Shown here: one piece after another, positions 5,588 through 7,491 of the stretch
How the letters are laid out: the number at the start of each line of letters is the position of its first letter
How positions within the stretch are numbered: position 1 is the first letter of the stretch
Source of the DNA: a bacterium MnTg04
GTDB lineage: Bacteria; Pseudomonadota; Gammaproteobacteria; Steroidobacterales; MnTg04
Assembly (NCBI GenBank): GCA_008975185.1
Contig: BFAU01000108.1
Coordinates: 1 to 7,491, forward strand
Direction of reading: 5' to 3'
Length of the DNA: 7,491 nt
Notes under the pieces: generated by a model
The model's database searches: none
Seen by the model: only the letters and a program-made list of their open reading frames with translations
What the model was told of the DNA's origin: nothing
Made by a program: the position numbers and the translations under genes

Positions 5588-6951
5588 CCCAGTTGCTAAT
5601 CACTATTACGGCTTTTGTCGTGGCGATCTCGGTGCTGGTCGCGGTCCACGAGTTCGGGCATTTCTGGGTCGCCAGGAAACTGGGTTTCAAGGTGCTCAAA
5701 TTCTCGATCGGCTTTGGCCGCCCCCTGTGGGTATACAAAGGTCGCGATGACATGGAGTTCATGATCTCGGCTATACCGCTGGGCGGCTACGTAAAGATGC
5801 TGGACGAGAGGGAAGGCCCGGTTGCGCCTGAAGATTTGCATCGCGCTTATAACCGCAAGTCCGTCGCCAGCAGGCTGGCGGTATTGTCTGCTGGGCCGGC
5901 GTTCAATTTTCTTTTTGCCGTGATTGCGTACTGGGTGCTTTTTGTGATCGGTATCAGCGGTCTTAAACCGGTGGTCGGGGATATCGCCGTGGACTCGCCT
6001 GCCGCGGCGGCGGGCATGGAAAGGGGCGACCTTATTATTTCGATCGGCGATCAGGAGATCCGATCCTGGGCACAGGTTCCGCTCAGTCTGATCGAGGTGT
6101 TGCTGGATTCCGGTGACATTGCGATGAGCGTCGTCGGTGCGGACGGCTATCGGCGAAGCCTGGCTATCGATGTGGGCGGGCGCGAAAACGAACTGAGCGA
6201 TCCATCCTTGCTGTTCAGCGGCCTGGGATTCAATCGCTGGTTCCCGCTGATCCCGCCACTGCTCGACGAGATTAGCCCCGGCGGGTCGGCGGACCAGGCG
6301 GGACTGAAAAGCGGTGACCTGGTGGTATCCGCCGATGGGGTGAGCGTCGATGACTGGCGTAGCTGGGTGGAGTTTGTCCGGGCGCGCCCAGGCGCAGAAA
6401 TCGGCATGCAAATCGAGCGCGATGGCCGGCGCCTCGAGATGCAGATGAGCATCGCTCGCGTCGAAACGGAGCAGGGCGTTATCGGGCGTATCGGCGCTTC
6501 GGTTCGGGTACCGCCGGGAGACCTGTACGCCGACCTGCGCATGGTTGAGCGGTATTCGTTTTTCAGCGCGCTGGGCCGCGGCCTGACGAGAACGTGGGAC
6601 ACTTCGATACTGACGCTGCGGTTGGTCGGGCGCATGATAAGCGGCCAGATTTCCGCACAAAATATTTCCGGTCCGATCAGCATTGCCGCCTACGCCGGCG
6701 CCGCGGCCAGTCTTGGCCTGGAAGAATTTCTCGGCCTGCTCGCGATACTCAGCATCAGTCTCGGCATCGTCAACCTGTTGCCGATTCCGCTTCTCGATGG
6801 CGGTCAGATGGTTTATGTCGTGGCGGAGGGCATCAGGGGGAAGCCGCTGTCGGAAAAAGTCCAGTTGCTCGGACAGCGAATCGGTATCGCAATGCTGATC
6901 ATGATCATGGGCCTTGCTTTTTATAACGATTTCAACCGGCTGTTTGGATGA
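5584..6951 (+). CDS. rseP: RIP zinc metalloprotease RseP (site-2 protease)
   Basis: RseP is an inner-membrane site-2 protease. In E. coli it cleaves the anti-sigma factor RseA after DegS has cut it, releasing sigma-E, and it also clears remnant signal peptides. The family equivalent in Pseudomonas is MucP. The length is 455 residues, against 450 in E. coli. The zinc motif HEFGH is at 22-26, in the first membrane segment (5-29), and the third zinc ligand is Asp405 in NLLPIPLLDGG (397-407). Other landmarks are the GGYVK loop (67-71), the second membrane segment at about 103-125 (with PAFNF), two periplasmic PDZ domains (about 126-215 and 222-310), and C-terminal membrane segments around 380-400 and 430-447. 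The ATG overlaps the dxr stop in ATGA (5584-5587), with GGGGA at 5572-5576. The 3' end overlaps the bamA start in the same way. I did not find the sigma-E regulators in this window, so its local substrate is inferred. Confidence 0.97.
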   Translation: MTQLLITITAFVVAISVLVAVHEFGHFWVARKLGFKVLKFSIGFGRPLWVYKGRDDMEFMISAIPLGGYVKMLDEREGPVAPEDLHRAYNRKSVASRLAVLSAGPAFNFLFAVIAYWVLFVIGISGLKPVVGDIAVDSPAAAAGMERGDLIISIGDQEIRSWAQVPLSLIEVLLDSGDIAMSVVGADGYRRSLAIDVGGRENELSDPSLLFSGLGFNRWFPLIPPLLDEISPGGSADQAGLKSGDLVVSADGVSVDDWRSWVEFVRARPGAEIGMQIERDGRRLEMQMSIARVETEQGVIGRIGASVRVPPGDLYADLRMVERYSFFSALGRGLTRTWDTSILTLRLVGRMISGQISAQNISGPISIAAYAGAAASLGLEEFLGLLAILSISLGIVNLLPIPLLDGGQMVYVVAEGIRGKPLSEKVQLLGQRIGIAMLIMIMGLAFYNDFNRLFG

Positions 6952-7491
6952 GGGCTGCCGTCAGTACGATCGGGAGATTAGGGATGTGCCTGACCCTGGC
7001 CGTTTTTCTGCTTGGCGCGGCTGGCGCCGAAGAGGACGGTTTCCTGGTGCGTGACATGCGGGTCGAAGGCAACCAGCGGATAACCGATGGCACCATTTTC
7101 AATTACCTGCCGATCAATGTCGGTGATGTCCTCGATCAGCAGCGGCTGCAGGAAGCGATCCGTGCGTTGTACGAAACCAAGTTTTTCGATGATGTTGAGC
7201 TCAGGAACGATGACGGCGTGTTGCTGATCGTAGTCCTGGAAAGGCCATCTATCGAAAGTTTCAGTATCACCGGCAACAAGAGCATCAAGACAGAGGACAT
7301 GGAAGCCGAGTTGCGCCGGATTGGCCTGGCTGAGGGCAAGACCTTCGATCGGTCGGTACTCGAAGGCGTGACCGATGCGATTACCGAGCAGTATTTCAGC
7401 CAGGGCAAATACAGCGCGACGGTGAATACAGAAGTTTCCAATGTTGGCAAGAACCGGGTGCAAATCGATATCACCGTCGTCGAAGGCGAAC
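6948..7491 (+). CDS. bamA: Outer membrane protein assembly factor BamA (3'-truncated)
   Basis: BamA is the core of the BAM complex that folds beta-barrel proteins into the outer membrane. Only the first 181 codons lie in the window; the frame is still open at the end. The N-terminus reads as a Sec signal peptide, with Arg2 and Arg10, a hydrophobic core at about 13-24, and likely cleavage after Ala27 (AGA/EEDG). POTRA domain 1 follows (about 31-100: FLVRDMRVEGNQRI, then IRALYETKFFDDV, ending in LERP). Most of POTRA domain 2 is also present (about 101-181, with ITGNKSIK and YFSQGKYSATV). These match E. coli BamA closely. The ATG at 6948 overlaps the rseP stop (ATGA) but has little Shine-Dalgarno sequence before it. 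An in-frame ATG at 6984 has a better site, but using it would remove both arginines from the signal peptide, so 6948 is preferred, probably with coupling to rseP. The remaining POTRA domains and the barrel lie outside the window. Confidence 0.96.
   Translation, partial: MRAAVSTIGRLGMCLTLAVFLLGAAGAEEDGFLVRDMRVEGNQRITDGTIFNYLPINVGDVLDQQRLQEAIRALYETKFFDDVELRNDDGVLLIVVLERPSIESFSITGNKSIKTEDMEAELRRIGLAEGKTFDRSVLEGVTDAITEQYFSQGKYSATVNTEVSNVGKNRVQIDITVVEGE
6972..6976 (+). promoter_or_regulatory. Possible ribosome binding site for an alternative bamA start at 6984
   Basis: GGGAG at 6972-6976 lies 7 nt before an in-frame ATG at 6984. Its spacing is better than anything before the ATG at 6948, but the shorter product would lack a charged signal-peptide N-region. 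It may be chance within coding sequence. Confidence 0.3.

Noticed and set aside
5596..6660. Long minus-strand open frame (354 codons) opposite rseP, and a similar one of 243 codons at 4802-5533 opposite dxr
   Set aside because: Both lie entirely opposite well-supported genes, have the Arg/His/Gln-rich composition of antisense frames in GC-rich DNA, and contain no recognisable domain.
6181..6947. Search for a sigma-E promoter for bamA within rseP
   Set aside because: I looked for a GAACTT-like -35 followed at about 16 nt by a TCAAA or TCTGA-like -10 and found no paired match; isolated GAACT strings are not enough.

Overview
The window carries a run of conserved housekeeping genes, all on the + strand: the end of a lysine/alanine-rich reading frame that is probably the tail of rpsB (ribosomal protein S2), then tsf, pyrH, frr, uppS, cdsA, dxr, rseP and the start of bamA. 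The proteins resemble their Escherichia coli counterparts closely, and bamA follows rseP, so the source is a proteobacterium, most likely a gammaproteobacterium. The order frr-uppS-cdsA-dxr-rseP-bamA is the one found in Pseudomonas and many other gammaproteobacteria; E. coli has dxr before uppS. The DNA is GC-rich (roughly 60% by eye). I cannot name a genus.

Positions 1-411 hold the 3' end of an open frame with two low-complexity zones: five 42-bp tandem repeats encoding a mixed-charge 14-residue unit, then eleven consecutive basic pentapeptides like those of histone H1-like tails. Its place just before tsf argues for a long C-terminal extension on S2, although no S2 core is visible. Positions 412-523 and 1400-1480 are spacers on either side of tsf, and each contains a GC hairpin followed by a short T run (terminator or attenuator). 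From pyrH on the genes are tightly packed. pyrH/frr and uppS/cdsA overlap by 8 nt, cdsA/dxr by 1 nt, and dxr/rseP and rseP/bamA by 4 nt. The only real gap after pyrH is 62 nt between frr and uppS, where uppS lacks a clear ribosome binding site.

The genes supply translation factors (S2, EF-Ts, ribosome recycling factor), pyrimidine nucleotide supply (UMP kinase), isoprenoid and lipid carrier synthesis (Dxr, UppS), phospholipid synthesis (CdsA) and envelope stress signalling and outer-membrane assembly (RseP, BamA). This links ribosome function with envelope growth. All visible catalytic residues are intact. I see no mobile element, tRNA, rRNA or CRISPR array, and no new multi-gene system. The one unusual item is the repetitive tail at the left edge.
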